Virus record (IMG/VR): IMGVR_UViG_3300025135_000011 | Span: 1 to 45,770 of that record | Origin: a virus | Reading direction: 5' to 3' (one strand) | DNA: 45,770 nt | Part shown: piece by piece, positions 14,901 through 22,359 of the stretch | Layout: the number at the start of each line of letters is the position of its first letter | Numbering within the stretch: position 1 is the first letter of the stretch | Notes under the pieces: model-generated | The model's input: only the letters and a program-made list of their open reading frames with translations | Databases searched by the model: none | What the model was told of the DNA's origin: nothing | Made by a program: the position numbers and the translations under genes

Positions 14901-16534
14901 CGAAGGTTGCCGCCGCACACAACGCGGCGGCGAAGATGAAGGGGCACGACCCGAGCAACGCGCTCGTCGCGGCACACGCGAAGCTCCTCGCGAGCAGAGC
15001 GCTGCAACGCCCCGACCCCGCGACGGCGTTGAAGGTCGGTAAGATGATCCACTCCGCAACGGAGCGCAGCACTCCAGAGGAGCACAAGGCGGCGGCCGAC
15101 TGGCACCGCGCCGAAGCGTACCGCTCGCGCGACAACAAGAGCGGCAAGCACCCCGCCGGCTGGCATAGCGCCAGGCGCGACATGCGCGCGAAGCTCCACG
15201 GGCTCATGGCGGAGCAGCACGAGAGCAAGGCCGGAGTCACCAAGTCGGGCCTGCACGGGTGGCTTGACGACGTTCTGGAAAAGAGTCGGGTCGTCGGGCA
15301 CAAATACATCAGCCGGACCCCGAAGCGTGGGGGCAAGGGCTGGGACTACGTCTACGCCCCCGGACAAGGGCCGCAGCAGCGCGGCAGGGCGGCCGAAGAG
15401 CCCGCGCATCCGTTTCGCGAGATCGAGGGCAAGCAGGTCTTCGATCAGAGGCCCACACGCGGCAAGGTGTCCGACGCGCGTGCCAAGGGGGGCGCGCGTA
15501 ACTGGGTTGACCACCACCCCGACCACCCTACGCGCGCATCAGGTGGTACCGCGAGTAAGTACGGCATCAACGCGGACACCGGCGTAGCGCACGACGCAGG
15601 ACGCGCGAAGCTCCACGAGGAAATCATCGCGAAGCATTTTGACCATGTCCCGTCTGTGCCCCGGAACAAAAAGCCCGTGGCCTTTGTCACGATGGGCGGT
15701 CCCGCGTCTGGAAAAACAAGTGGGCTGGCGATCCTCGGGATCGCTGGGCGTTCTGACTTCGTACACGTCGACCCCGACACAGTGAAGACGGGGGATAAAC
15801 ACCTTGGCACTACTGGCCTCCCCGAGTTCCACGAGGGAGCGTCCCTGGGCTTTTCGGCCGGCGGCGAGCGCGTCAGCTCGAAAAGCGCCGCGTCCGTGGT
15901 GCATGACGAGTCGAGCTACATTGCCGACCGCTTACGCGACAAGGCGATCGAGGCGCGCAAGAACGTCGTCGTCGACGGTACCGGCAAGAACGCGGAGAAG
16001 CACATCGCGCTTATCCGCCGTTTGAAGGACGAGGGGTATCATGTCCACCTCATCATGCCTCACCAGACGGCGCAAAATGCGAAGCGGCTGAACAAGATCC
16101 GCTCTGCTAAGCAGGGGCGTCACGTCCCCGAGGACATCGTCGATGAGGCATACTCGAAGATCCCGCACAACTTCCATCGCATCGCAGCCGAAGCGGATGA
16201 GGCGGTCTTGTTCAACGCGAGGGATGGTTTCCCCCCGAAAAAGGTCTGGCAGAAACACGTGAGTGGCGAAACGACGACGCACGACGCGCACTTCATGCAC
16301 CACTTCAACGGGACGTTCGGCGGCCCACCCATGCAAAAATCGGAGTCAGACGTGCCAAAGAAAATCAAGAAGGACCTCCCGCTCTCCATCCCCGTAGAGC
16401 AGCTCCGTAAGATGGTTGACGATGCCTTCGGCGCCGCAACCCATGAGGGGCACGAGGCGGAAAGTGAGCACTCCTACGATGATCTCCATCTGGACATGAG
16501 CGCGAAGAAGGCCCCGAAGAAAGAAACAAAGTAG
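11990..16534 (+). CDS. Polyvalent multidomain protein with DUF3293-, ParB- and Zeta-like domains
   Basis: A 1514-residue protein starting at ATG 11990, after GGAGACTG. Domains in order: the tag GSRGGHVIGHTSSGKPIYE (~161); a DUF3293-like region (YSVISAGRNPEHPEE to EMHYTTG, ~181-338); a VGPKGGKYSD motif (~365); a ParB/Srx-like domain ending ILDGHHRWAAIRAL (~447-527); a second tag (~560); a tyrosine tag HRRVTDPDSGKHKYFY (~785); a winged-helix-like segment (~824-881); a third tag (~904); GLHGWL (~1087); and a Zeta-type kinase (~1229-1404) with Walker A GGPASGKTS. The kinase also has VHVDPDTVK and VVVDGTGKN, and a basic tail follows. Zeta kinases phosphorylate UDP-amino sugars. Multidomain proteins of this kind next to head genes are thought to be packaged and injected; that is inference. 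Confidence 0.82.
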   Translation: MPVNKDRRGDADLEKAQYPALPIFVIPGQVPRQTQPAALEALTGMPKAIDMATERLAFTDPVLRVEGITKGLPMEATVAKAFEKFVSSQLQKASNEAEFRMGLFRHLHYDMKEGDPTLRRALVQRSLAFYKSKGTSPRQQVVDRAARGFRMEKGALATHSEGSRGGHVIGHTSSGKPIYERKLTAAQLRETLANGHYSVISAGRNPEHPEEKHLPAHHEQFKQRHEALRGDLEQRGMPYTEVEGHYGGAEPSFIVHHRDGGKADGKAFLVHHTDKTEHAVIRDLGKKHRQDSVIHSKGGVHEMHYTTGPLKGMFIGGDGHEMTPLAEDFYTEVPHDGARASRFSLNFTWDKTRPFVEALHKGAPQQQLFVGPKGGKYSDAAHKHAWTDPWKDAWHEGQAKPRPVKALGEGDPSPKLKRSEALAGNLGIDRLEMPQIPSKALPAFLDETRASGIRVTGRTVPASALRATQSELHRADVEKNFRRQTQLEKPLVVSGDGFILDGHHRWAAIRALDPHGAVNVVEVGLPIRALLKHAHAFSGVAYKKALEEAYMQYMIKSGGEGSRGGKIVGHTSSGKPIYENANHPSHASFSRGDHDEAASAHLKHLKPGMTKEQSTPIIEAANAHVKLAYPHAPEPSWEGAGSVKLDFKNETNNSTKPGHVGETKRGLKVLAAKGHPHLGSEADNHYAQGPKGLEHHPFTRETAHWTTQDHKDAAKILRGQGNTADRHLANAHVAAASEKESHGGTLGPVIDHLDKVQRNLDKSLSAGDDAATASNLVVKAEPRGGSYHRRVTDPDSGKHKYFYKEEDYVKRPDAHVSGAEAKKARAKRHIMEHVGEKGASVDSLRALTDRYDSGMITDLVKQCCAAGELEHNNGHLKRVVEAKGLKVESTKPALDAVKKSSSGEGSRGGKIIGHTSSGKPLYASNGKPQHEANPHLSHADHAEIASNAQKFAQKHAPDGAEPHEAKHASATKVAAAHNAAAKMKGHDPSNALVAAHAKLLASRALQRPDPATALKVGKMIHSATERSTPEEHKAAADWHRAEAYRSRDNKSGKHPAGWHSARRDMRAKLHGLMAEQHESKAGVTKSGLHGWLDDVLEKSRVVGHKYISRTPKRGGKGWDYVYAPGQGPQQRGRAAEEPAHPFREIEGKQVFDQRPTRGKVSDARAKGGARNWVDHHPDHPTRASGGTASKYGINADTGVAHDAGRAKLHEEIIAKHFDHVPSVPRNKKPVAFVTMGGPASGKTSGLAILGIAGRSDFVHVDPDTVKTGDKHLGTTGLPEFHEGASLGFSAGGERVSSKSAASVVHDESSYIADRLRDKAIEARKNVVVDGTGKNAEKHIALIRRLKDEGYHVHLIMPHQTAQNAKRLNKIRSAKQGRHVPEDIVDEAYSKIPHNFHRIAAEADEAVLFNARDGFPPKKVWQKHVSGETTTHDAHFMHHFNGTFGGPPMQKSESDVPKKIKKDLPLSIPVEQLRKMVDDAFGAATHEGHEAESEHSYDDLHLDMSAKKAPKKETK
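12470..12529 (+). repeat. HTSSGKPIY tag, copy 1
   Basis: This encodes E-GSRGGHVIGHTSSGKPIYE. The DNA carries TCTGGAAAA across the SSGK codons. Further copies are at 13667, 14699 and 17126, with divergent forms near 17432 and 29115. Confidence 0.85.
13667..13726 (+). repeat. HTSSGKPIY tag, copy 2
   Basis: This encodes E-GSRGGKIVGHTSSGKPIYE, again with TCTGGAAAA in the DNA. It separates the ParB-like domain from the following histidine-rich region. Confidence 0.85.
14699..14758 (+). repeat. HTSSGKPIY tag, copy 3
   Basis: This encodes E-GSRGGKIIGHTSSGKPLYA. Here the SSGK codons are TCTTCGGGCAAG, so the peptide is kept although the TCTGGAA word is absent. The peptide itself is therefore under selection. 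Confidence 0.85.
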
Positions 16535-16573
16535 AATCGGCCCACGCATCCCCCCACCGAAGAGAGAACAACG

Positions 16574-19006
16574 ATGAAGACACAGATGTTGAAGGCGGAG
16601 TCGACCGGCATCTCCTCCGACTTTGGGGGCAACCCCGAGAGCACCGACGTGCGCGCGGTGCGTGTGATGGAGAAGGCCGACGAAGACGACGACGGCGACT
16701 ACGAGAAGGCAGCGTCAAAGATGCCCGCCTCGACGGGCGAGGCACTGGACCCGCCCCCGAAGGCGCCCCCGTCCCAGGAAGAGCAGCAGGCCGGACGACC
16801 GGAGGACGACGAGGACCAGGCCCCGGTCACCCCCGCGAAGAAGCCAAACCCTTTCCAGAAGGCGATCCCCGGCGCGGATGCCCCGGCCCCCGAAGGCAGC
16901 ATTCTCGGCGACGAGGGTGATCCCGAGGGCAAGAACCTCGACACCTCCGATGACGCCGCACTTCAGGCGTCACAGCGCATGCTCAATGCGGGGCTCAAGG
17001 GGTGGCTCGCGAAAGCCGAAGGCGAGGAGGACGAGGAGGTCGACCCCGAAGCCGATCCAAATGACCTGTCCGACGAAGACGACGGAATGATCACCGACCT
17101 CGACACCGTCGAGAAGGCTGGTGGTGAAGGGTCGCGTGGTGGCCGCATCATTGGGCACACGTCATCTGGAAAGCCGATCTACGAGCGCGGCAACGCTGGG
17201 CACTACGACCAGTGGAGCAAGGTCGATCACCGGGATGCGGAAAACGCGCACTCCCGTCATTCCGAGGAAGCGCATGAGCGGAGCAAAAAGGCGTGGCTCC
17301 CCTCAAAGAAGAAGGAACACGCGGCACAGTCGGCGCAGCACAAAGAGCGCGCCACGTACCACCAAGCCGTTCGACACCTGGCGGAATCGAAGGACTCCGC
17401 TGGTGAAAGCAAGCCCCGCGCAAAGGTCACCGGGCGGCAAGGGTCACAGATCGGAACCACGAGCACAGGCAAGCCGGTCCACACGACGTACATCCACTCC
17501 ACGGACCCGCAGTACGGGCACGACTTTACCCCGGCGGAGCACCGCGAGGCCGCCGAGATGCACCGGAAGAAGGAGGCATCCCTTGGGGGAGGTCGCTCCT
17601 TCGCCATGACCAGACACGAGCATCAAAAACCGAACCTCTCCGACAAGGGGTCCGATGCAGCGCGGCACGCGATGAGCGCGGCGCGCCACTTTGCCGCTGC
17701 GCGCGCCGCGAAAGACACCGTCGAGAAGGCTGAAGGCTCACATGATGAGGAGATGGAAGGGCTCTCCGCCCAGGGCGACATGGAGAAGGCGTCGTACACG
17801 AAGCGCACGGGCACCCCCGGGCACTACAAGTACGAGTACGCGGGCGCCGGTAAGCCGATGTCACACGAGGCGGCGGGCTTCGGCTCGTCCAATCACGCCG
17901 CGCTCGCGCACGAAGCGGAAGCGCGCGGCGACATCGCCGGCGCCATCGAGCACCACCGGGCGGGCATGAAGGCCGACGACGACCGCTTCGACGCGGCTGC
18001 CGACTGGCAGCGCGGCGACCCCATCGGCAACGGCAAGGGCTTCGCGGCCCACAACGAGGCGCTGAAGCGCCTCGGCTCCCCGCACCACGAACCCGACCCG
18101 TCGAACCGGCCCGGAGTCCGCGAGGTCAAGAAAGGCAACATGACCGAGTTCCAGAAGACCGGCCTCAACGGTTGGCTCAAGGCGTGCAGCATCCCCGGCG
18201 CAGAGGACACCTCCGACGGCAAAGACCCCGCGTGGGGTTTGCCCGACGGCGCCCCCGCGCTCGACCAAGGGGCAGACGTCAATGGTGCGATGATCGATGG
18301 CCTGGGGCGCGAAGACCGAGCCCAGGCAAACGGCAATGACGCTGAAGACACGACCGGATCGGTTGATTCTGGAAAAGGCGTCTCGCTCTCCGCAGATGAT
18401 CCCGCGTTCGGCGCGATGGCGAGCGGTGAGCCTGGCTGTGAGCATGGCACCCCCGAGATGAGCGGCAGCATCGGCCAAGGCAAGGGGGCGGACCTTGGCG
18501 GCTCCCTCCGTGGTCCCGGCGGCACTGGTGGTGACCTTGCTTCCCTCTCGAAGAGTCGAGGGTTCCTCCCTGACCGCAACGACATCTACGAGCAGCGGAG
18601 CGCACTCGCTCGGCTACAGGCCCGAGGGCGCGGTCCCGCTGACCTTCGTGGTGTTGGCGTCGGGCGCGCTGGCCCCCGAGCAGCGCAGGTGCAGGGGCCG
18701 GCCCCGACCGTCATCCGCAAGGGGCAGGTGGTCTACTCCGACGCCAGCGACCTCGCGGTGGACGCTGTCATGCAGAAGGGCGACGACTCGTTTTTCCAGA
18801 ATGCAGGCGGCATCTCGGAGCTGCGCAAGAGCGAGAGTTGCTCCTCGTGCGGCACGGCGAAGCCCGTGTGGCTCTCGCACTGCCCGGAGTGCGGGGGACA
18901 TGCGGCCCGCGCACAGCTCCAGAAGAGCGAACAGCCCCAGGGCCGGTTGCGTCTCCGCGTCGAGCGCGACCTCGTGCTCCCCGAGGGCACGAAACGTACG
19001 AGGTGA
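16574..19006 (+). CDS. Modular virion-associated protein candidate, 810 aa
   Basis: No enzymatic domain is recognised. The N-terminus (~1-170) is acidic and proline-rich. It contains the tag GSRGGRIIGHTSSGKPIYE (~186), a divergent tag GSQIGTTSTGKPVH (~288), a tyrosine tag YTKRTGTPGHYKYEY (~410), two GLxGWL motifs (NAGLKGWLAKAE ~140, KTGLNGWLKAC ~530), histidine-rich helical regions, and a C-terminal zinc ribbon CSSCGTAKPVW...CPECGGH (~760). It lies between the polyvalent protein and the portal and shares tags with its neighbours, so it is probably a virion or injected protein. The reading frame continues for 26 codons after the TGA; see the next entry. Confidence 0.7.
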   Translation: MKTQMLKAESTGISSDFGGNPESTDVRAVRVMEKADEDDDGDYEKAASKMPASTGEALDPPPKAPPSQEEQQAGRPEDDEDQAPVTPAKKPNPFQKAIPGADAPAPEGSILGDEGDPEGKNLDTSDDAALQASQRMLNAGLKGWLAKAEGEEDEEVDPEADPNDLSDEDDGMITDLDTVEKAGGEGSRGGRIIGHTSSGKPIYERGNAGHYDQWSKVDHRDAENAHSRHSEEAHERSKKAWLPSKKKEHAAQSAQHKERATYHQAVRHLAESKDSAGESKPRAKVTGRQGSQIGTTSTGKPVHTTYIHSTDPQYGHDFTPAEHREAAEMHRKKEASLGGGRSFAMTRHEHQKPNLSDKGSDAARHAMSAARHFAAARAAKDTVEKAEGSHDEEMEGLSAQGDMEKASYTKRTGTPGHYKYEYAGAGKPMSHEAAGFGSSNHAALAHEAEARGDIAGAIEHHRAGMKADDDRFDAAADWQRGDPIGNGKGFAAHNEALKRLGSPHHEPDPSNRPGVREVKKGNMTEFQKTGLNGWLKACSIPGAEDTSDGKDPAWGLPDGAPALDQGADVNGAMIDGLGREDRAQANGNDAEDTTGSVDSGKGVSLSADDPAFGAMASGEPGCEHGTPEMSGSIGQGKGADLGGSLRGPGGTGGDLASLSKSRGFLPDRNDIYEQRSALARLQARGRGPADLRGVGVGRAGPRAAQVQGPAPTVIRKGQVVYSDASDLAVDAVMQKGDDSFFQNAGGISELRKSESCSSCGTAKPVWLSHCPECGGHAARAQLQKSEQPQGRLRLRVERDLVLPEGTKRTR
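17126..17185 (+). repeat. HTSSGKPIY tag, copy 4 (in a second protein)
   Basis: This encodes E-GSRGGRIIGHTSSGKPIYE within the 810-residue protein, preceded by KAGG. It contains TCTGGAAAG. It shows that the tag is shared between separate genes. Confidence 0.85.
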
Positions 19007-19087
19007 GTGGTCCGTCTGGAAAAGCACGGAGACGGAACCTACCCCCTCGCGGAGTGGCGCCGAATCGTGCAAGCAGGTGGGCACTGA
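19007..19087 (+). CDS. 26-codon extension or micro-ORF in frame after the TGA
   Basis: GTG 19007 follows the previous gene's TGA directly (TGAGTG) and is in the same frame. The peptide VRLEKHGDGTYPLAEWRRIV looks like normal protein. It could be a tiny coupled gene or a readthrough extension of the 810-residue protein. There is no separate strong ribosome site. Confidence 0.35.
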   Translation: MVRLEKHGDGTYPLAEWRRIVQAGGH

Positions 19088-19099
19088 AGGAGTCTCCAG

Positions 19100-20995
19100 A
19101 TGGCAGGTATTCGCGACGTGTTCCGCACCTTCTCCCGTGGCGTTGCCGTCGCGGCGCGCGACGCGCTACTCAAGGCCACGGATGACGACGACGACGCTCC
19201 AGAGGGGGAATCCCCCAGGAGGGCCGCCGCGCCGCCCGAGGACGATGGAGCGGACGCCGACGGTGATGGCGTGGTCGACTCGGAGGAGGCCGCAGCGCAC
19301 GCAGAGGAGGAGAGCGATTCGCTGACGGATGACTCGGGGGACTTCCCTGACGTCGAGGATGAGCAACTGCCGCAGTCCCCGCTGACGATGATGCACGGCG
19401 TGCGAGCTGACGAGCCAGCGAAGATTCCAGATAAGCCGCAGGACATCCAAGAGGCTCGCGCTGACCCACAGTCTCTCTTCTGGGACCCTTACGCGGTGAT
19501 CGACGCGCTCGGGTACAAAGAGCGGCCGTCTCCGATGACCTACGCGACGCTGCGGGCGATGGTGTGGCGCATGCCCATCATCCAGGCGATTGTGCAGACG
19601 CGCGTTGCCCAGGTGACGGCATTTGCGACACCGCAGGTGGACAAGTATTCGATGGGCTTCCGTGTGGTGCAGCGCGACCGCAAGGCGAAGCCGTCACCGG
19701 AGACCGAAGCGCGCTCGCAGCAAATCGAGCGGTGGCTCATGGCTACGGGGACGACGGAGCACCCCGAGGCCCGTGATGACTTCGAGACTTTCCTCGCAAA
19801 GCTCGTGCGCGACTCGCTGACGTTCGACCAGATCGCGTTCGAGATCGTGCCCTCGCGCTCCGGTGCTCCCGCTGAGTTCTATGCTGTGGACGCGAGCACC
19901 GTGCGCATCGCCGATACGACGAAGCTCTACCTCGATCCCGAGGACCAAGACATCATCCGCTACGTGCAGGTCTATGACGGGCTTGTCGTCGCCGAATACA
20001 CGAGCAGCCAACTTTGCTTTGGCGTGCGGAATCCGTCGAGTGACATCCGTTTGCAAGGCTACGGGCAGAGCGAGCTGGAGATGCTCGTCTCGACGATCAC
20101 CGCGCTGCTCTGGGCGTGGGACTACAACCAACGCTTCTTCTCGCAGGGCGCAGGCGTAAAGGGCATCATCAACTTCCAGGGGACCGTGCCCGAGAAGCAG
20201 CTCCGCGCTTTCCGTCGCCATTGGTATTCGATGGTCGCGGGCACTGAGAACGCATTCCGCACGCCCATTATGAACGCCGAAGGGCTCCAGTGGGTGAACC
20301 TCCAGCAGTCGAACAGAGACATGGAGTTCAACGCTTGGATGGACTTCTTGATCAAGGTGGCGTCGTCGATCTACCAAATCGACCCGATGGAGGTCAACTT
20401 CAAATACGGCAACGAAGGCCAGAAGGCGATGTTCGAGAGCGGCAACCAAGGCAAGCTCACGGCGTCCAAAGACAAGGGACTCAAACCCCTGCTGCGCTTT
20501 CTCCAACGCCGCATCTCCTCGCACATCGTCACGCGACTTGACCCCGACTTCGAGTTCGAGTTCGTCGGTCTGGAAACTTCCACGCCTTCTGAGCAAGCGA
20601 CGCTCAACGCCCAGCTCGTGAAGAGCACGCGGACTATCGACGAGCTGCGCGCCCTAGAGGATCTCGCGCCGCTGCCAAATGGGATGGGGGACCTCATCCT
20701 CGATCCCGTGTTCTTCCAGCATATGCAGGGCGCGGCACAGGCTGAGCAAGGCTCGGGAGCCTTTGCTCCCCCGCCGCCGCCCTTCGATCCCGACAACCCC
20801 GAGGGGGACGACTTCGAGCAGCTCCAGAGCCAACTGGACGGTGGCGACGAAGACGAGGCCGACCGCTCGCCCCAGCCTCCGCCCGGTGGCCCGAAGCCCC
20901 CCGGTGCTCCGCCGCAGTTCGGCAAATCGCGCCGTCGGCTGACGACCCTTCGCAAGAGCGATTTGAAGAAGTACGTTTTGGAGATCGACATCTGA
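19100..20995 (+). CDS. Portal protein
   Basis: The 631-residue product has an unusual acidic, Asp/Glu-rich N-terminus (~25-110). The portal core follows: YATLRAMVWRMPIIQAIVQT, FYAVDASTVRIADTT, a GYGQSELEMLVSTITALL helix, NQRFFSQGAGVKGIINFQG, then MDFLIKVASSIYQIDPMEV and the MFESGNQGKLTASKDKGLKP region typical of phage portals. The C-terminus is Pro-rich and basic. It forms the dodecameric ring at the packaging vertex. Start ATG 19100 follows GGAGTC. The order terminase, two large modular proteins, portal is unusual, since portal normally follows terminase directly. Confidence 0.9.
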   Translation: MAGIRDVFRTFSRGVAVAARDALLKATDDDDDAPEGESPRRAAAPPEDDGADADGDGVVDSEEAAAHAEEESDSLTDDSGDFPDVEDEQLPQSPLTMMHGVRADEPAKIPDKPQDIQEARADPQSLFWDPYAVIDALGYKERPSPMTYATLRAMVWRMPIIQAIVQTRVAQVTAFATPQVDKYSMGFRVVQRDRKAKPSPETEARSQQIERWLMATGTTEHPEARDDFETFLAKLVRDSLTFDQIAFEIVPSRSGAPAEFYAVDASTVRIADTTKLYLDPEDQDIIRYVQVYDGLVVAEYTSSQLCFGVRNPSSDIRLQGYGQSELEMLVSTITALLWAWDYNQRFFSQGAGVKGIINFQGTVPEKQLRAFRRHWYSMVAGTENAFRTPIMNAEGLQWVNLQQSNRDMEFNAWMDFLIKVASSIYQIDPMEVNFKYGNEGQKAMFESGNQGKLTASKDKGLKPLLRFLQRRISSHIVTRLDPDFEFEFVGLETSTPSEQATLNAQLVKSTRTIDELRALEDLAPLPNGMGDLILDPVFFQHMQGAAQAEQGSGAFAPPPPPFDPDNPEGDDFEQLQSQLDGGDEDEADRSPQPPPGGPKPPGAPPQFGKSRRRLTTLRKSDLKKYVLEIDI

Positions 20996-21004
20996 GGAGA
21001 GCCT

Positions 21005-21400
21005 ATGAGGATCAGACACAAGGTCAACGTCACGATCTCCGACGACGCTGACGGTCGGGACAAGCTCCTGGCACTCGATGACGCACTATCCGAGGTGGTG
21101 CTCGACGGCTATGAAGAGCACAACGCCGGCAAGACCCGGCTCGCGGCGAGCGACGCGTTCGTTGTCCCGTTCGGCGGCGTGGGAGACGCACGTGGCTTGT
21201 TCCTGAAGAGCACGGGGGACTGCGACGTGAGCATCAATGGGGGCGCTGCGCTGCCTGTTCGGCGGGGCGTGCAGATGGCCGGTGGCGCGCGGGCGTCTTC
21301 CACGAAGCTGTTCTTCGAGGGTACTCTCGTCTCTGTGACAGTCAGTGCGGTTGAGGAAATGTACCTCACGTACGTGGTCTGGGGAGACGCAGTGGCATGA
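21005..21400 (+). CDS. Small beta-rich structural protein candidate
   Basis: ATG 21005 follows GAGGAGAG. The 131 residues contain DAFVVPFGGVGDARGLFLKS and DCDVSINGGAALPV, a pattern I recall from small phage head/neck-associated proteins. It sits directly downstream of the portal. The exact role is unknown. The stop overlaps the next ATG. Confidence 0.65.
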   Translation: MRIRHKVNVTISDDADGRDKLLALDDALSEVVLDGYEEHNAGKTRLAASDAFVVPFGGVGDARGLFLKSTGDCDVSINGGAALPVRRGVQMAGGARASSTKLFFEGTLVSVTVSAVEEMYLTYVVWGDAVA

Positions 21401-21702
21401 CGACACAGTTCACTCGGACAAACAACTTCAACATCCGGCAGACGTGGCATGAACCCGTGCGGGACGACGCATCTGGAATCCGCACGTTGTACCTGGGTTG
21501 TTGCGGCTGCGGGACGCCGATCCGCGCGGACATCAACGTGGCGGACATCGACGGGGACGCGGCGACCTTCAGCGTGTATTGCATGTGCGGGTATGCGGCG
21601 GCCGACGCTTCCATCGTTGGGCTGGCTGAGCCCGCACCGCCGCCACCCGTCCCGGAGCCTGCCCCGGAGCCTCCCTCCTTCCCACCTGGGCAAATCGTGT
21701 GA
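21397..21702 (+). CDS. Cys-rich protein with proline-rich tail
   Basis: A 101-residue product with CCGCGTPI and YCMCGYA cysteine clusters, a likely zinc site, and a PAPPPPVPEPAPEPPSFPPG tail. It overlaps both neighbours by 4 bases. Function unknown. Confidence 0.65.
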   Translation: MTTQFTRTNNFNIRQTWHEPVRDDASGIRTLYLGCCGCGTPIRADINVADIDGDAATFSVYCMCGYAAADASIVGLAEPAPPPPVPEPAPEPPSFPPGQIV

Positions 21703-22163
21703 AGATCCGCATCGAAGCCGACACTCAAGACGAGCTGCGCGAGAAGGGCGACGCCTTTCTGAGCAAGCTCGCAAAGGCGTTGGAGACGTCGGCTCCCGAC
21801 ATTGCGGATGCGTTGGAGAAAGCGCGGACGAAGCTCCCGGCGAAGGAGAGCGAGCTGAAGCACCAAGCGCTGCGCGATGTCGCCGCGCAAGCGCGCTCTC
21901 GCTACCAGATGATGCTTGACGACATGCTGGGGGAGATTGGTCGCACGCTCGACGACCACGTTGTCGGCCTCACGAAGAGCGACGATCCCGACTACACGAA
22001 GGGGATCGTGCAGCTCGAACAGGCGAGCTACGACCGCGCGAAAGACCAGCTCGCTCTGCACGGCTACACCGATGCGGACCATCTGGAAAACGGGAGGCTG
22101 TACGGGCTCTCGGCGAATGACCTGCGTGAGCTGCTGAAGCAGCTCAATGCAAGGACGGGCTGA
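21699..22163 (+). CDS. Helical hypothetical protein, 154 aa
   Basis: GTG start overlapping the previous stop. It is almost wholly alpha-helical, with charged repeats (EKARTKLPAKESELKHQALR) and a C-terminus HLENGRLYGLSANDLRELLK. No family recognised. A role in the virion is suggested only by position. Confidence 0.65.
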   Translation: MKIRIEADTQDELREKGDAFLSKLAKALETSAPDIADALEKARTKLPAKESELKHQALRDVAAQARSRYQMMLDDMLGEIGRTLDDHVVGLTKSDDPDYTKGIVQLEQASYDRAKDQLALHGYTDADHLENGRLYGLSANDLRELLKQLNARTG

Positions 22164-22164
22164 G

Positions 22165-22359
22165 ATGCCCGACGAGACGAGATCCCTCGCTGAGAACATG
22201 GATGCCTGCGCCGCCGTTTTGGGGGCGTGGGCCGCGTATGCGCAGCAGCAGGCGCGTGCGGTTGACTCACGTGTGTTGCGTATGATTCTCGGGGCTCTCG
22301 CGGGCGGCTTGCACTACAGCGCATCCGAAGCGCGTAGCGTCGTGAAAGAGAGACCGTGA
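22165..22359 (+). CDS. Small hypothetical protein, 64 aa
   Basis: ATG 22165 follows AAGGACGG; the upstream ATG 22147 lies in the previous gene. It is helical, with an alanine-rich centre and RMILGALAGGLHYSASEARS. The stop overlaps the MuF gene start. Confidence 0.6.
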   Translation: MPDETRSLAENMDACAAVLGAWAAYAQQQARAVDSRVLRMILGALAGGLHYSASEARSVVKERP

